From Pirellulales bacterium (GTDB taxonomy: Bacteria > Planctomycetota > Planctomycetia > Pirellulales > JACPPG01), in assembly GCA_035546535.1 (NCBI GenBank), contig DASZWQ010000048.1:1-56626 (forward strand): 56,626 bases of DNA, in the 5' to 3' direction. The notes below the pieces were generated by a model. It was not told the origin of the DNA and did no database searches. It saw nothing but the letters and a program-made list of their open reading frames with translations. Shown here one piece after another: positions 1 through 10,121 of this stretch. Each line of letters opens with the position of its first letter. The first letter of the stretch is position 1. A program made the position numbers and the translations under genes.

Positions 1-1526
1 GTCGGCGGATCGACTTCCGGCACTTTCAATTCCTTGCGCAGCCGGGCGAGCTCCGCCGCCAGCTCTTGTTGTGCTGTCTTATATTTCGCGTCGCCGTAAA
101 CGCTGCGCAGCTCGTGTGGATCGGTCTGCCGGTCGAACAGCTCCCAGTAGTCGGCGTCCGGCGAATAAAAATGAACCAGCTTGTACTGGTCGGTCACCAC
201 GCCATAGTGCGGGCGCACGTGGTGCGGAGTGGGATATTCGTAGTAGTGGTAATAGAAGCTCTTTCGCCAGTCATCCGGCGTCTGGCCGGCGAGCACCGGT
301 CGTAGGCTGCGCCCTTGCATGTCGTCGGGGATCGGCAGGCCCGCGGCGTCGAGAAAGGTTTCCGCGAAATCCAAGTTCGACACGATGTCGCGGCACACCG
401 TGCCCGGCTTCGCCACGCCCGGCCAGCGCACCAACATCGGCGTCCGCAGCGACTCTTCGAAAATCCACCGCTTGTCGAACCAACCATGCTCGCCCAGATA
501 AAAGCCCTGGTCGGCCGCGTAGATCACGAGCGTGTTGTCGGCCAGCCCAGCGTCATCGAGATACTTCAGAATCCGGCCCACGCTTTCGTCGACCGAGAGA
601 ATGCACGCCAGATAGTCGTGCATGTAGCGGTTGTATTTCCAGCGCACCAGGTCGGCCCCCTGCGGATCCGCCTTACGAAATGCCGCGTTGCGCGGCTCGT
701 AGTAGGCGTTCCACTGCTGCAACTCCTCGGGCGTGAGTTGTTGCGGCGGCGTGAGCTTCAGGTCGCGCGCGTTCATCGTCTTGGCGATCGTCATGTCCTG
801 ATCGCGCTCGGCGAGGCCGCGCCCGCTGTAATCGTCGAACAAAGTCTCGGGCTCGGCGTATTGGCGGTCGTTGTCGTGCCCCAGGTATTTCAGATTCGGC
901 TCCCACTCGCGATGCGGCGCCTTGTGCTGGCACATCAGCAAAAAAGGTTTCGAGGCGTCGCGCTTGGCCAGCCAGTCGAGCGATAGATCCGTGATGATGT
1001 CGGTCGTGTAGCCCCGGTGGCGCACCTTTTCGCCGTTGCGAATCATCTGCGGATGGTAGTACACGCCCTGGCCGGGCAGGATTTCCCAGTGGTCAAAACC
1101 CGTCGGATCGCTGATCAAGTGCCATTTGCCGATCACCGCGGTCTGATAACCGGCGGCCTGCAGCAGTTTGGGAAAAGTGGTTTGTGCGCCGTCAAAACGA
1201 CTGTTGGAATTGTTGTAGAAGCCGTTGAGGTGGTTGTATTTCCCGGTGAGCACCGTGGCCCGGCTGGGCCCGCAGATCGAATTCGGCACCAGGCAGCGAT
1301 CGCAGCGAACTCCTTCGGCCGCGAGGCGATCGAGGTTCGGCGTCGCGATTAGCCGGCGCGGGTCGTTATAGGCGCTAATCGCCTGGTAGCCGTGATCATC
1401 GGAAAAAACCAGCACGATGTTCGGCCGCGTCGGCGCCGCCGCGCGCGCCGCGAGCTGCAGACCAAAAACACAAACTACCGCGAAAGCGCCGGCCGCAACG
1501 TGCCGACGTAAATGACGAGAATTCAT
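1..1526 (-). CDS. Secreted sulfatase, C-terminus cut by window edge
   Basis: Family S1 (formylglycine-dependent) sulfatase that would hydrolyse sulfate esters, probably on polysaccharides, outside the cytoplasm. The frame is open from ATG 1526 to the left edge, giving 508 visible residues and no stop. A signal peptide spans about residues 1-30 (RRHVAAGAFAVVCVFGLQLA). The metal-binding start is FSDDHGY (D43, D44), and the modification motif is C85-G-P-S-R89, the Cys type matured by formylglycine-generating enzyme. GKWHL, the ADQG metal site and FYLGEHGWFDKR follow, the last typical of N-acetylglucosamine-6-sulfatase-like or mucin-desulfating members. It is the third of three sulfatase genes in one direction, 62 bases after the second. 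Family assignment is firm; substrate is unknown. Only a few C-terminal residues are probably missing. Confidence 0.93.
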   Translation of the reverse strand, partial: MNSRHLRRHVAAGAFAVVCVFGLQLAARAAAPTRPNIVLVFSDDHGYQAISAYNDPRRLIATPNLDRLAAEGVRCDRCLVPNSICGPSRATVLTGKYNHLNGFYNNSNSRFDGAQTTFPKLLQAAGYQTAVIGKWHLISDPTGFDHWEILPGQGVYYHPQMIRNGEKVRHRGYTTDIITDLSLDWLAKRDASKPFLLMCQHKAPHREWEPNLKYLGHDNDRQYAEPETLFDDYSGRGLAERDQDMTIAKTMNARDLKLTPPQQLTPEELQQWNAYYEPRNAAFRKADPQGADLVRWKYNRYMHDYLACILSVDESVGRILKYLDDAGLADNTLVIYAADQGFYLGEHGWFDKRWIFEESLRTPMLVRWPGVAKPGTVCRDIVSNLDFAETFLDAAGLPIPDDMQGRSLRPVLAGQTPDDWRKSFYYHYYEYPTPHHVRPHYGVVTDQYKLVHFYSPDADYWELFDRQTDPHELRSVYGDAKYKTAQQELAAELARLRKELKVPEVDPP

Positions 1527-1588
1527 ACCACCATTGATCCTGATCGAACTGCGAATCGAAAAGAACATAAAACGGTCGATGGCCGACA

Positions 1589-3010
1589 TTACTTGCTTGT
1601 TTTGCCGCCGAACTGCTGCTCATAGAGAGTTTTGAAAGGATTCTCCGCCGGCCCGACGGCGTCCTCGTTTTCGAGGCACGGCAACACCGATTCCCACCAT
1701 GCGTCGTACTCGGCGCGTAGACGAGCGACCACATCCGGATGCTCGGCGATCACGTTCGTCTTTTCCCCGGGATCGGCCTGCAAGTCGAAAAGCTCCTTGT
1801 TGTCGACCAGCGTGTAACGGCTATTGCGGATCGAGCAGGCGGTGTATTTCGCTTTCTCTACTTCGCCGCGTGGCCAGCGCCCCAGGTGCGTCACCAGAAA
1901 CCGATCCGGCCAGGCAGCCTGCGGATTCTTGAGCAAGGGCAGCAAGCTGCGCCCCTCGATTTGCTTTGTCAGCTTGTCGTCGAGCTTCGCGCCGGTGATC
2001 GCGGCCAAGGTCGGCAAAACGTCGATATGCGCCGCGAGCGCCGGGCAATCGACCCCGCCCGAGAAGCCGGCCGGCCAGCGCCAGAACGAGGGAACCCGCG
2101 TGCCGCCCTGCCAGGCCGTGGCTTTCTTCCCGCGCATGCCGGCGTTGAAGATCTCGGTGCCCATCGTGCCACCGTTGTCGGTGAGAAAGATGACGAGCGT
2201 GTTGCGCGCGAGGTCCGCCTCGTCGAGCTGCGCCATCAGCCGCCCAAAGTTCTCGTCGATGTTTTCGATCATGCCGTAGAACTTCGCTACGTTCAGAGGC
2301 ACTTCGGCCGCATGGCGGCGCGTGTACTCCTCAGGCACATCGAGCGGCGTGTGCGCCGCGTTCGGCGTGATGTAGGCGAAAAACGGCTGCCGGCCTTTCA
2401 CTTCGCCGATCCACTTCTGCGCCTGCTCGAAGAACAGGTCCGTGCAGTAGCCCTTGGTTTTTTCAAAGCGGCCGTTGTGCAAGAGAGCCGGATTGAAATT
2501 CGTATTGCCCGGCGCGTCCCCGCAACTACCGGGATAGCTTTGGCCGATGCCGCCGGCGCCGTGAATGTACATCTCGTCGAAGCCGCGTTTGTCGGGCCAG
2601 CGCTCCGGCTCGTCCCCCAGGTGCCACTTGCCGAAAATGCCCGTCGTGTAACCGACCGATTTCAGCACCTGCGCCAGCGTGGTGGCGTGCAGCGTAAGGC
2701 GCTCGCGCTCGTTGATCGTGTGCGTGACGCCATTTTTGAACTCGTGCCGGCCGGTCATGAGGGCCGCGCGCGTGGGCGCGCACGTGGGGCTGACGTGAAA
2801 ATCGGTGAAGCGAACGCTCGCGCGCCAAAAGGCGTCGATCGCCGGGGTCTTGATGATCGGGCTCCCCAGGCACGAGAAGTCGCCGTAGCCTACGTCGTCG
2901 GGCATGACGATCACGATGTTCGGCAGCGGCTCGGCCGCGCTTATGGCGGGCCGCGCTGCGCAACAAATGCCGAGGATCGCCAGAAAAAGACCCGCGAACG
3001 TAGAACGCAT
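1589..3010 (-). CDS. Secreted arylsulfatase-like sulfatase
   Basis: Complete 473-residue S1 sulfatase. The N-terminus (residues 1-25, FAGLFLAILGICCAARPAIS) is a signal peptide. Metal ligands lie in MPDDVGYGD (D38, D39) and LTDNGG. The formylglycine motif is C77-A-P-T-R81 followed by AALMTGRHEF, and GIFGKWHLG is conserved. Start ATG 3010 has a GGAAG upstream. Length fits the arylsulfatase A group. It lies between two other sulfatase genes (gaps of 55 and 62 bases), so the three are probably co-transcribed. Co-location of different sulfatases in planctomycetes usually reflects attack on sulfated algal or animal polysaccharides; the exact substrate cannot be read from sequence. Confidence 0.95.
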   Translation of the reverse strand: MRSTFAGLFLAILGICCAARPAISAAEPLPNIVIVMPDDVGYGDFSCLGSPIIKTPAIDAFWRASVRFTDFHVSPTCAPTRAALMTGRHEFKNGVTHTINERERLTLHATTLAQVLKSVGYTTGIFGKWHLGDEPERWPDKRGFDEMYIHGAGGIGQSYPGSCGDAPGNTNFNPALLHNGRFEKTKGYCTDLFFEQAQKWIGEVKGRQPFFAYITPNAAHTPLDVPEEYTRRHAAEVPLNVAKFYGMIENIDENFGRLMAQLDEADLARNTLVIFLTDNGGTMGTEIFNAGMRGKKATAWQGGTRVPSFWRWPAGFSGGVDCPALAAHIDVLPTLAAITGAKLDDKLTKQIEGRSLLPLLKNPQAAWPDRFLVTHLGRWPRGEVEKAKYTACSIRNSRYTLVDNKELFDLQADPGEKTNVIAEHPDVVARLRAEYDAWWESVLPCLENEDAVGPAENPFKTLYEQQFGGKTSK

Positions 3011-3065
3011 GACACTTCCAAGGAAAAGTTAAAGCTCAGAAGGCGAACGCCTCTTTGAACCAGGC

Positions 3066-4580
3066 TTATTCCGCACGGCCCGGCGGACGGCGGTTCTTGC
3101 CTTCGCGCTTCGTCAGGTTGTCGCCCATGTCGTCACGGGCTTGTTCCGCGAATGCCAAGAGTCGCTTCACCACGTCAGGATGGTCGGCGGCGACGTCTTT
3201 CGACTCGCCGATGTCGTCATCGAGATTGTAAAGCTCGGGACGCTCGATTTTGCGCGATTCGTACGCGGCAGGCTTGCCACCCGTTCCGCCTGAGTGGCCG
3301 GCGAGCGTCGAGTACGTGTGCGGCAACTGCAGCTTCCACGCCCCACTCGACACGGCCTGCAACTGATTGTCGGCGTAGTAGAAGTAGTACGCCTCGTGCG
3401 GGTTCTTGGCGCCCGGCGTGCCCACGAATAGCGGCCAGATATCGAGCCCGTCGATTTTCTTCTCCGGCAGCTTCGCGCCGGTGAGCCGCGCAATGGTCGG
3501 GAAGAGGTCGATCGTCATGGCCGGCTCGCGGCAGACCGTGCCCGGCGGAATGACGCCCGGAAAACGGGCCACGAACGGCTCGCGCACGCCTCCCTCCCAG
3601 CAGGTTCCTTTTCCTTCTCGCAACGGGCCGGCCGAACCGCCATGATCGCCGTAGCTCAGCCAGGGGCCGTTGTCGGAAGTGAAAATCACCAGCGTCTTAC
3701 CATCCAGCCCGTTGCGGGCAAGCGCGGCCAGGATTTCGCCGACCGACCAGTCGATTTCCTGCATCACATCGCCGTACATGCCAGCGGCCGACTTGCCTTG
3801 GTACTTCTCGCTCGCGTGCAGCGGCACATGCGCCATGCTGTGCGGTACGTAAAGCAGAAACGGGCGATCCTTATGGCGATCGATGAAGCTCACCGCGTGC
3901 TCGGTGTACCAGGTGGTGAGCTGGCGCTGCTCCTTGGACGTCACCTCGGGTATGGCAATCTTGTCTCCTTCGATGAGGGGCAGGTCAGGATAGCCCTGGC
4001 GCTTCTTGGCTCCCTCCGTGGCGAGGTAATCAGGATGCAGTGGCCACATATCGTTCGAGTACGGCAGCCCAAAGTACTCATCGAAACCATGATGCGTGGG
4101 CAGAAACTGCGTCAAGTGCCCCAAATGCCATTTGCCATAGATGGCCGTGGCATAGTTCTGCTGCTTGACGAGTTCGGCGAGCGTCATTTCGTCCGCATTG
4201 ATGCCGATCTTCGCTTGCGGACCGAGCGCACCCTGGATGCCCAATCGGTTGGGATAGCAACCGGTCAGTAACGCCGTGCGCGAGGCCGAGCAGACGGGCT
4301 GAGCCGAATAGAAGCGCGTGAAGCGAACTCCCTCGGCGGCCATCCGATCGAGGTTGGGCGTGCTGTATCCTTTGGCGCCGAAAGGCCCGATGTCCGCATA
4401 GCCGACGTCATCGCAGAAAATAATGACAATGTTGGGATGCTCTGGCACGCCGGGCTCAGCGGCCGCGGTCGCCTGGCGGCTCGAGCTAATCGCAATAGCC
4501 GCAGCAATGAAGAGGATGCACAACATCACGGCGCGAGTCGCGCCGCCGGCCAACACGATACGATGGTTCTTTGGATACAA
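3066..4580 (-). CDS. Secreted sulfatase with C-x-A-x-R motif
   Basis: A 504-residue S1 sulfatase. The start is a TTG at 4580, chosen because GGAGGAA sits 8 bases upstream. A signal peptide covers residues 15-40 ([18 protein letters not shown]). Metal ligands are in FCDDVGY (D57, D58) and FTSDNG. The modification motif is C97-S-A-S-R101 rather than C-x-P-x-R; the Pro-to-Ala variant is known in planctomycete sulfatases and still fits formylglycine maturation. IYGKWHLGH is intact. This is the promoter-proximal gene of the three-sulfatase run. No formylglycine-generating enzyme gene is in the window, so maturation must depend on one elsewhere. Confidence 0.94.
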   Translation of the reverse strand: MYPKNHRIVLAGGATRAVMLCILFIAAAIAISSSRQATAAAEPGVPEHPNIVIIFCDDVGYADIGPFGAKGYSTPNLDRMAAEGVRFTRFYSAQPVCSASRTALLTGCYPNRLGIQGALGPQAKIGINADEMTLAELVKQQNYATAIYGKWHLGHLTQFLPTHHGFDEYFGLPYSNDMWPLHPDYLATEGAKKRQGYPDLPLIEGDKIAIPEVTSKEQRQLTTWYTEHAVSFIDRHKDRPFLLYVPHSMAHVPLHASEKYQGKSAAGMYGDVMQEIDWSVGEILAALARNGLDGKTLVIFTSDNGPWLSYGDHGGSAGPLREGKGTCWEGGVREPFVARFPGVIPPGTVCREPAMTIDLFPTIARLTGAKLPEKKIDGLDIWPLFVGTPGAKNPHEAYYFYYADNQLQAVSSGAWKLQLPHTYSTLAGHSGGTGGKPAAYESRKIERPELYNLDDDIGESKDVAADHPDVVKRLLAFAEQARDDMGDNLTKREGKNRRPPGRAE

Positions 4581-4827
4581 AGTTGCGTTCCTCCGCCCAC
4601 AGGGTGCGATTCCTCATGCAGAAGCCGCGGGAAAACGTCCGGGCACCGGCCGCCGGGGACGGCGACGTACGCCGATCATAACTTCTCCACCGGCCGACTG
4701 CATGTAGTTGTGGCAGTCGAATTCACGGATCGGCAGCCGTCACCGTCAGCCCGCTTTCCCGCCGCGCGATCCGCCATGATAATTGGTGGATTCTCGGCCC
4801 GCCGCAACGCCCATACCGAATCGATCG

Positions 4828-6912
4828 ATGGCCCAGCGAAAGAATCGTCGAGCACACGCCGAAGCGGCGGCTGCCGCGCCGGCAGAGCCGATAACCATGC
4901 GCAGCGCATGGCAGCGACCGGCGGTCCGCACTGCGGGTGGCATGCTGGCGATCTTAGGGTGCATCCTCGCGGTCTACGCCCGATCGATGTCGGCGCCGAT
5001 GATCTTCGACGACACGTCGACGATCGTCACGAGCAAATCGGTCAAACAATTGTGGCCGCTGGTCGGAACTGAAAGCGAGCCGGGCCCCTTCCGGCCAGCA
5101 CGGCAATCCTCGACCGCTGGTCGGCCGCTCGTGAACCTTACGTTCGCATTGAACTACGCGATCGGCGGCGATGCGCCGTTCGGCTACCGGCTGGTGAACC
5201 TCGGTTTGCACTTCGCGTCGGCGCTTTTGATCTGGAGCATCGTGCGGCGGACGTTGCTCACGGATTACTTTCGGGGACGGTTCTCGCAGGTCGCGGGCGC
5301 GCTCGGGTTCATCACGGCACTGCTGTGGGCGATTCATCCGCTACTGACCGAGGCGGTTGAGTACATCACGCAGCGCACCGAGCTGCTGATGGCCTTTTGC
5401 TATCTACTCGCGATCTATGCCAGCCTGCGCTATTGGACAGCCACGGATCGGCGCTTTCGCGCTGGCTGGATGTCGCTGGCCACGGTCGCGTGCATCGCCG
5501 GAGTCGCGTCGAAAGAGGTCATCGTCTCGGCGCCACTGGTGATTTTGCTCTTCGAGCGAACATTTCTCCGCGGTTCGTTTCGAGAGGCGCTGCGTGAATC
5601 GTGGCCGTTGTACGTCGGACTATGCCTCAGCTGGATACCGCTTCTGGCGCTCAACATCGGCGGGCCGCGCACCGAATCGACCGGTTTCGGTCACGACCTG
5701 ACGGCATATCACTATTGGTTGACGCAAACCCGAGTGCTGCTTTTGTATCTCAAGCTCAGCGTCTGGCCGTGGCCGCTGGTGATTCATTACCAGTTTCCCT
5801 ATTTCGAATCGCTTTCCGCGGCCGCGCCGTACCTGTTGCCCGCGATGGCGCTGGCGGTCGTTACGGCCGTGCTCGCGGGACGCGGGACGGCGACCGGTTT
5901 CGTGCTGGCGAGCGTCATCGCCATCCTCTCACCGACCCTGCTGGTGCCGATCATTACGGAAGTTGCCGCCGAGCGCCGCATGTATTTACCGCTTGCCGCG
6001 CTCGTGACTTTGGCCGTGGTGGCAGCGTACCGCGCGGCCCAAAAAATCGTTGGCGAGCGCGAAGGGCGTCGCGGGCCCAATCCGATCGACACGCAGGCAC
6101 TATTCGCTGTCTGCATTCCGGTTGGACTCTTGGCCGTGGCGTACACGGCGGTTAGCACGCAGCGCTTGCACGCTTATGCGGCGCCGCTAACGATCTGGCA
6201 GGACGCCCTGCAATACTCGCCCGACAGCGAGTACGTGCAAAACAACGTCGGCATGGCACTGGTCGCGCTAGGCCGGTCGCGCGAGGCGATCCCGCATTTC
6301 GAGGCGGCGGTCCGGCTCAAGCCTGACTCGGCAAAGTCATACGTGCACTTGGGCTTTGCGCTGTTGGCGGCGCACCGCCCGCAGGACGCGGTCGGACAGT
6401 TTCGGTACGTCCTCGATCTCGATCCCGAGTCGTCGGGCCCCAACAACAACCTTGGTTTTGCCTTGACTCTGGCCGGCCGGGCCGAAGAGGCGATCCCCTA
6501 TCTCGAGCGCGCCATCCAGCTCGAGCCCGACTCGGCGGAGCCCGTACAGAACATGGGCCTGGCGCTGGCCGCGCTTGAGCGGCCGGAACAGGCCGTCCCT
6601 TATTTCCGCCGCGCTCTGGACATGAATCCGAAATTCACAGACGCCGCCACGAACCTGGGCATTGCCGAACTGCGCTGCGGTCACCCGCACGAAGCGGCCG
6701 CGGCGCTACGGCGAGCGCGGGAACTGCGTCCCGAGGAATTTGGAGCGGTGTTGCCGCTCGCCACGGCCTACGACCAGTTGAACCAGCCGGCTGATGCCGT
6801 AAGAACCGTCGAGGCCGCGCTCGATCTTGCCCAGCGCTTGAGAAAGCCGGAGCAGGTCCAGCAATACACCGAATGGCTGAGGGTTCGCCGGCAGGGAACG
6901 GCACGCCCGTGA
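4828..6912 (+). CDS. TMTC-like multi-pass membrane protein with C-terminal TPR repeats
   Basis: About 694 residues. The N-terminal two-thirds resembles the GT-C/TMTC type: an early membrane span, an extracytoplasmic acidic pair in SAPMIFDDTST, GRPLVNLTFALNYAIGG, LLWAIHPLLTEAVEY and many hydrophobic spans. The last 230 residues hold about six TPR units (for example NNVGMALVALGRSREAIPHF and NNLGFALTLAGRAEEAIPYL). Related proteins are thought to be polyprenyl-phosphate-mannose-dependent glycosyltransferases or TPR membrane scaffolds; activity here is not established. The start is uncertain: ATG 4828 is used, but TTG 4783 and GTG 4786 are in frame and no strong ribosome site marks any of them. 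It is divergent from the sulfatase run. Confidence 0.8.
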   Translation: MAQRKNRRAHAEAAAAAPAEPITMRSAWQRPAVRTAGGMLAILGCILAVYARSMSAPMIFDDTSTIVTSKSVKQLWPLVGTESEPGPFRPARQSSTAGRPLVNLTFALNYAIGGDAPFGYRLVNLGLHFASALLIWSIVRRTLLTDYFRGRFSQVAGALGFITALLWAIHPLLTEAVEYITQRTELLMAFCYLLAIYASLRYWTATDRRFRAGWMSLATVACIAGVASKEVIVSAPLVILLFERTFLRGSFREALRESWPLYVGLCLSWIPLLALNIGGPRTESTGFGHDLTAYHYWLTQTRVLLLYLKLSVWPWPLVIHYQFPYFESLSAAAPYLLPAMALAVVTAVLAGRGTATGFVLASVIAILSPTLLVPIITEVAAERRMYLPLAALVTLAVVAAYRAAQKIVGEREGRRGPNPIDTQALFAVCIPVGLLAVAYTAVSTQRLHAYAAPLTIWQDALQYSPDSEYVQNNVGMALVALGRSREAIPHFEAAVRLKPDSAKSYVHLGFALLAAHRPQDAVGQFRYVLDLDPESSGPNNNLGFALTLAGRAEEAIPYLERAIQLEPDSAEPVQNMGLALAALERPEQAVPYFRRALDMNPKFTDAATNLGIAELRCGHPHEAAAALRRARELRPEEFGAVLPLATAYDQLNQPADAVRTVEAALDLAQRLRKPEQVQQYTEWLRVRRQGTARP

Positions 6913-6952
6913 GGTTTCCAAATCATGAGCGCCGGCGGCTCGTGCGCGACTT

Positions 6953-7016
6953 GTAGCTTGTCTACCAGTGCTTACTTACGATCTGCACTGGTGGGCGAGC
7001 CAGCAGTGGCATCCAC
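6953..7016. repeat. Family A two-hairpin repeat, copy 1
   Basis: Two imperfect hairpins in tandem: the first around TAGCTTGTCTACCAGTG, the second CACTGGTGGGCGAGCCAGCA followed by GTGGCA. Related copies lie at 14587, 17109, 36353 and, as a half copy, 43143. It occupies the 342-base gap after the TPR membrane protein; the rest of that gap holds only a possible promoter near 7164. Confidence 0.75.
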
Positions 7017-7163
7017 TCGCTCACCGCCAGGATTCACCCCAGCCGTGCTAGCGCTTAAAGCTGACGCGATAAAGAACGTCGCTGCATAGACGGTTGGCAT
7101 TTCTTTTTCTACAAAGCGCATTCTGACCCCCACCCAAGTGGAGCCCTGCGCGCCGGCAAAAGC

Positions 7164-7191
7164 TTGACACGCTTTTCGCGCGCGTTACTGT
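7164..7191 (+). promoter_or_regulatory. Possible sigma-70 type promoter for the Met-zincin gene
   Basis: TTGACA at 7164-7169 is a perfect -35 box; 16 bases later TACTGT (7186-7191) is a weak -10. Position, 64 bases before the chosen start at 7255, is sensible. Only the -35 is convincing. Confidence 0.35.
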
Positions 7192-7254
7192 CTGAGGCGC
7201 TGGGGTATGGGCGTTCCACAATCACTTCTCTACTTGGAATGGGGAGGGACTCCG

Positions 7255-10104
7255 ATGTTGTGCTTTTCGCAAGCACGGGCGCATGCGCTGCGCGCGTCTC
7301 TGATCGCACTTGTTGTTTCCTCGTTTGCTGTGGCTCGCGCCGAAGATGCGCCCAAAGCAGCCACCGAGGCCAAGCCGGCTACCGCCGCTGCGGCCACGTC
7401 GCCCAAAAGCGACAGCAAGTTTCCTGATTGGAACAAGACCGTCGAAGGGGCCAAGCAGATCGACGGCCTGTTCACGCTGTTCTACAACGAAAAAGATCAG
7501 AAGCTGCTGATGGCCATCCGCCGCGAGCAGTACAACCAGGAATTCGTCCTGCCGATCTCGATCGCGCGCGGGGCGGGCATGATGTACTTGGGGGGCGACA
7601 CGCTCAACTTCGGCGAGCAGTGGATTCTCAGTTTCCAGCGCGCCGCCGATCATGTGCTGGTCGTTCGCCGCGACGTTCGCCACCGTGCCGAGGCCGGCTC
7701 GCCGCAGGCCGATTCGGTCAAGGTCTCGTACAACGACAGCGTGATCAACTCGCTGCCGATCAAGAGCGAAGAACATGGCGGCAACCGCGTGCTGGTGGAC
7801 CTGGCCGACCTGTTCATGTCGGACCTGGCGGGCCTGGGCATTCATCCCGACCGCAACCGCAGCACGTGGGTCAAGGTGAAGAGTTTTCCCGAGAATATCG
7901 AGATCGAGGTCAGCGCCGTTTTCAACTTCGGCTTCGGCTGGTTTTTCTTTTACGGTGACTCGGGCGTGGTCGACCCGCGCGGCACGCAGATCGTGATTCA
8001 TTACGGCCTGTCCAAGCTGCCCACTTCGAGTTACAAGTCGCGCCTGGCGGATGATCGCGTGGGGCATTTCCTCAGTACCGTGCAGGACTTTTCGACCGAC
8101 GTTCGCGATACTCCGCAGGTGCGCTACGTAACCCGCTGGGATTTGGAAAAGAGCAACGCCTCGGCCGAACGCTCGACCCCGAAAAAGCCGATCCTCTTCT
8201 GGATCGAGAAGACGGTGCCGCGCGAGTACCGCCCGTACGTCCGCGCCGGCATCCTGGAATGGAACAAGGCCTTCGACAAACTGGGCTACATCGAGGCCAT
8301 CCAGGTGCGCGACCAGTCGGAGCTCGATGACTTCGATCCCGAGGACATTCGCTACAACACGTTCCGCTGGATCACGACGTCGGCCGGCTTCGCCATGGGA
8401 CCGTCGCGCACGAATCCGAAGACAGGGCAAATCCTGGATGCCGATATTATTTTCGACGAAGGGATGATCCGCTATTGGCGCGGCGAGTTCGTGCGCACGC
8501 GCGGCATTCCCGAAGCCATGAGCCTGCTGCACCAGGGCAATCGCCAGGCGTTCTTCAAGATCTTCTCGGCCCAGGTGCCCGAGATGGCCGCCAACGAAGG
8601 GGAAGTACAACGGCTCTTCACGCAATACCAAACGGCGCTCAAGGAGAGTCACGCTGCTCATCCTGATGCATTTCCAGGCCATGCAACCTGGCAGCGGGCG
8701 CACGTCGGCTGCGATCGCTGCATGATGGGTGAGGGGATGCAGCGGCAGATCGGTTTGATGGCGGCGATGATGGCCGCGCAGGGCACGATCGATCCGGGCG
8801 GCAAGGTGCCCGAAGAGTTCCTGGGCCAGGCCATCAAGGAAGTCGTGATGCACGAAGTAGGTCACACGCTCGGTTTGCGGCATAACTTCAAGTCGAGCAC
8901 CTTCATCAGCCTGAAAGACGCCAACAATCCCGAGATCACGCGCAAGAAGGGGATGACCGGCTCAGTGATGGATTACGCGCCGGCCAACTTCGCGCCCAAG
9001 GGAGAGAAGCAAGGCGACTACTTCTCCGATACGCTCGGCCCTTACGACTATTGGGCCATCGAGTACGCCTATAAGCCGACCAAGGACGAAGCGACGGAGC
9101 TGGCCGCGATCGCGGCCAAGAGCTCGGCGCCGGACCTGGTCTATGGCACCGACGAGGATACGTTCCTCAATCCCGATCCGCGCATCAACCTGTTCGACCT
9201 GGGCGATCCCCTGGAGTTCGCGCAGTTCCGCGTGCAGTTGGTCAAGGATTCGCTCGACAAGTTGACCGAGCGCGTCGTGGCCAAGGGCGAAGGCTGGCAG
9301 CGGGCGCGGCAGGCGTTTTCGATGTTGCTGGGCGAATTGAATTCGGCCACGTATTTGAGCAGCCAGTACATCGGCGGCGAGTACACGGCCCGCGCCCACC
9401 GCGAGGATCCGGACGCCAAGACGCCGTTCGAGACGATTCCGCTGGCCAAGCAGCGCGAAGCGATCAAGATTCTGCGAGAAGAAATCCTCTCGGATCAGGC
9501 GTTCAAGTTCTCGCCCGAGCTGTTGAAGCGGCTCGCGCCCGAGCACTTCCGCGACGGTTATTTTTACAGCCAGTACGAATTCCCGATTTACGATCGCGTG
9601 TTGTCGATTCAGAAAATGGTGTTGTCGCGCTTCTTCGATCCGTCGGTGATGCGCACCATCCAGAACGCCGAGCTGCACGCCAGCGCCGGGCAGGAAGTGC
9701 TCAAGCTGCCGGAGCTGTTCGACGTGCTGACCGAGACGATCTGGAAGGAGCTGCCGACGGCCGATCAGCCGGCCGGCGAGAAGAAGAAGATCGAGCTGTC
9801 GACGATCCGCCGCAATTTGCAGCGCGAGCACGTCAAACGGCTGGCCACGATGGTGATCGGCCCGAAGCAGAACAGCAATTTCCTCTTCGCCGACGATTTC
9901 ATCTTCTTCGGCTTCGTGCAGCCACCGTTGCCGGACGCGCGGGCCCTGGCACGCAAGCACATCAAGGCCATCGATGACCGGATTGCCCGGGCGCTCGATG
10001 CCCAGGTGGCCGAGCCGGATGCCTACAGCCGGGCTCATCTGGAGCAACTGCACGACGAGATCGCCAAGGTGCTGGCGGCTCCGTTGCAGATGAACGACCT
10101 GTAG
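7255..10104 (+). CDS. Secreted zinc-dependent Met-zincin metalloprotease (DUF5117/DUF4953 type)
   Basis: Large secreted metalloprotease of 949 residues. The start is ATG 7255 rather than an in-frame codon at 7207, because GGGGAGGGA lies just upstream and a signal peptide (ALRASLIALVVSSFAVARAE) follows. Residues 60-330 match the DUF5117-like region (SIARGAGMMYLGGDT, DLADLFMSDLAG). The catalytic motif HEVGHTLGLRH starts at about H533 and gives the three zinc ligands and general base; VMDYAPANF supplies the Met-turn. The C-terminal 350 residues correspond to DUF4953. A paralog with the same layout lies at 40142-42832. The substrate is unknown; export suggests extracellular or periplasmic peptide breakdown. 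A 34-base perfect palindrome follows the stop. Confidence 0.9.
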   Translation: MLCFSQARAHALRASLIALVVSSFAVARAEDAPKAATEAKPATAAAATSPKSDSKFPDWNKTVEGAKQIDGLFTLFYNEKDQKLLMAIRREQYNQEFVLPISIARGAGMMYLGGDTLNFGEQWILSFQRAADHVLVVRRDVRHRAEAGSPQADSVKVSYNDSVINSLPIKSEEHGGNRVLVDLADLFMSDLAGLGIHPDRNRSTWVKVKSFPENIEIEVSAVFNFGFGWFFFYGDSGVVDPRGTQIVIHYGLSKLPTSSYKSRLADDRVGHFLSTVQDFSTDVRDTPQVRYVTRWDLEKSNASAERSTPKKPILFWIEKTVPREYRPYVRAGILEWNKAFDKLGYIEAIQVRDQSELDDFDPEDIRYNTFRWITTSAGFAMGPSRTNPKTGQILDADIIFDEGMIRYWRGEFVRTRGIPEAMSLLHQGNRQAFFKIFSAQVPEMAANEGEVQRLFTQYQTALKESHAAHPDAFPGHATWQRAHVGCDRCMMGEGMQRQIGLMAAMMAAQGTIDPGGKVPEEFLGQAIKEVVMHEVGHTLGLRHNFKSSTFISLKDANNPEITRKKGMTGSVMDYAPANFAPKGEKQGDYFSDTLGPYDYWAIEYAYKPTKDEATELAAIAAKSSAPDLVYGTDEDTFLNPDPRINLFDLGDPLEFAQFRVQLVKDSLDKLTERVVAKGEGWQRARQAFSMLLGELNSATYLSSQYIGGEYTARAHREDPDAKTPFETIPLAKQREAIKILREEILSDQAFKFSPELLKRLAPEHFRDGYFYSQYEFPIYDRVLSIQKMVLSRFFDPSVMRTIQNAELHASAGQEVLKLPELFDVLTETIWKELPTADQPAGEKKKIELSTIRRNLQREHVKRLATMVIGPKQNSNFLFADDFIFFGFVQPPLPDARALARKHIKAIDDRIARALDAQVAEPDAYSRAHLEQLHDEIAKVLAAPLQMNDL

Positions 10105-10121
10105 CTCTGCGGTTTTTGCCG

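Noticed and set aside
1739..3058. 439-codon plus-strand frame opposite the second sulfatase
   Set aside because: Antisense shadow; the minus-strand product is a complete sulfatase.
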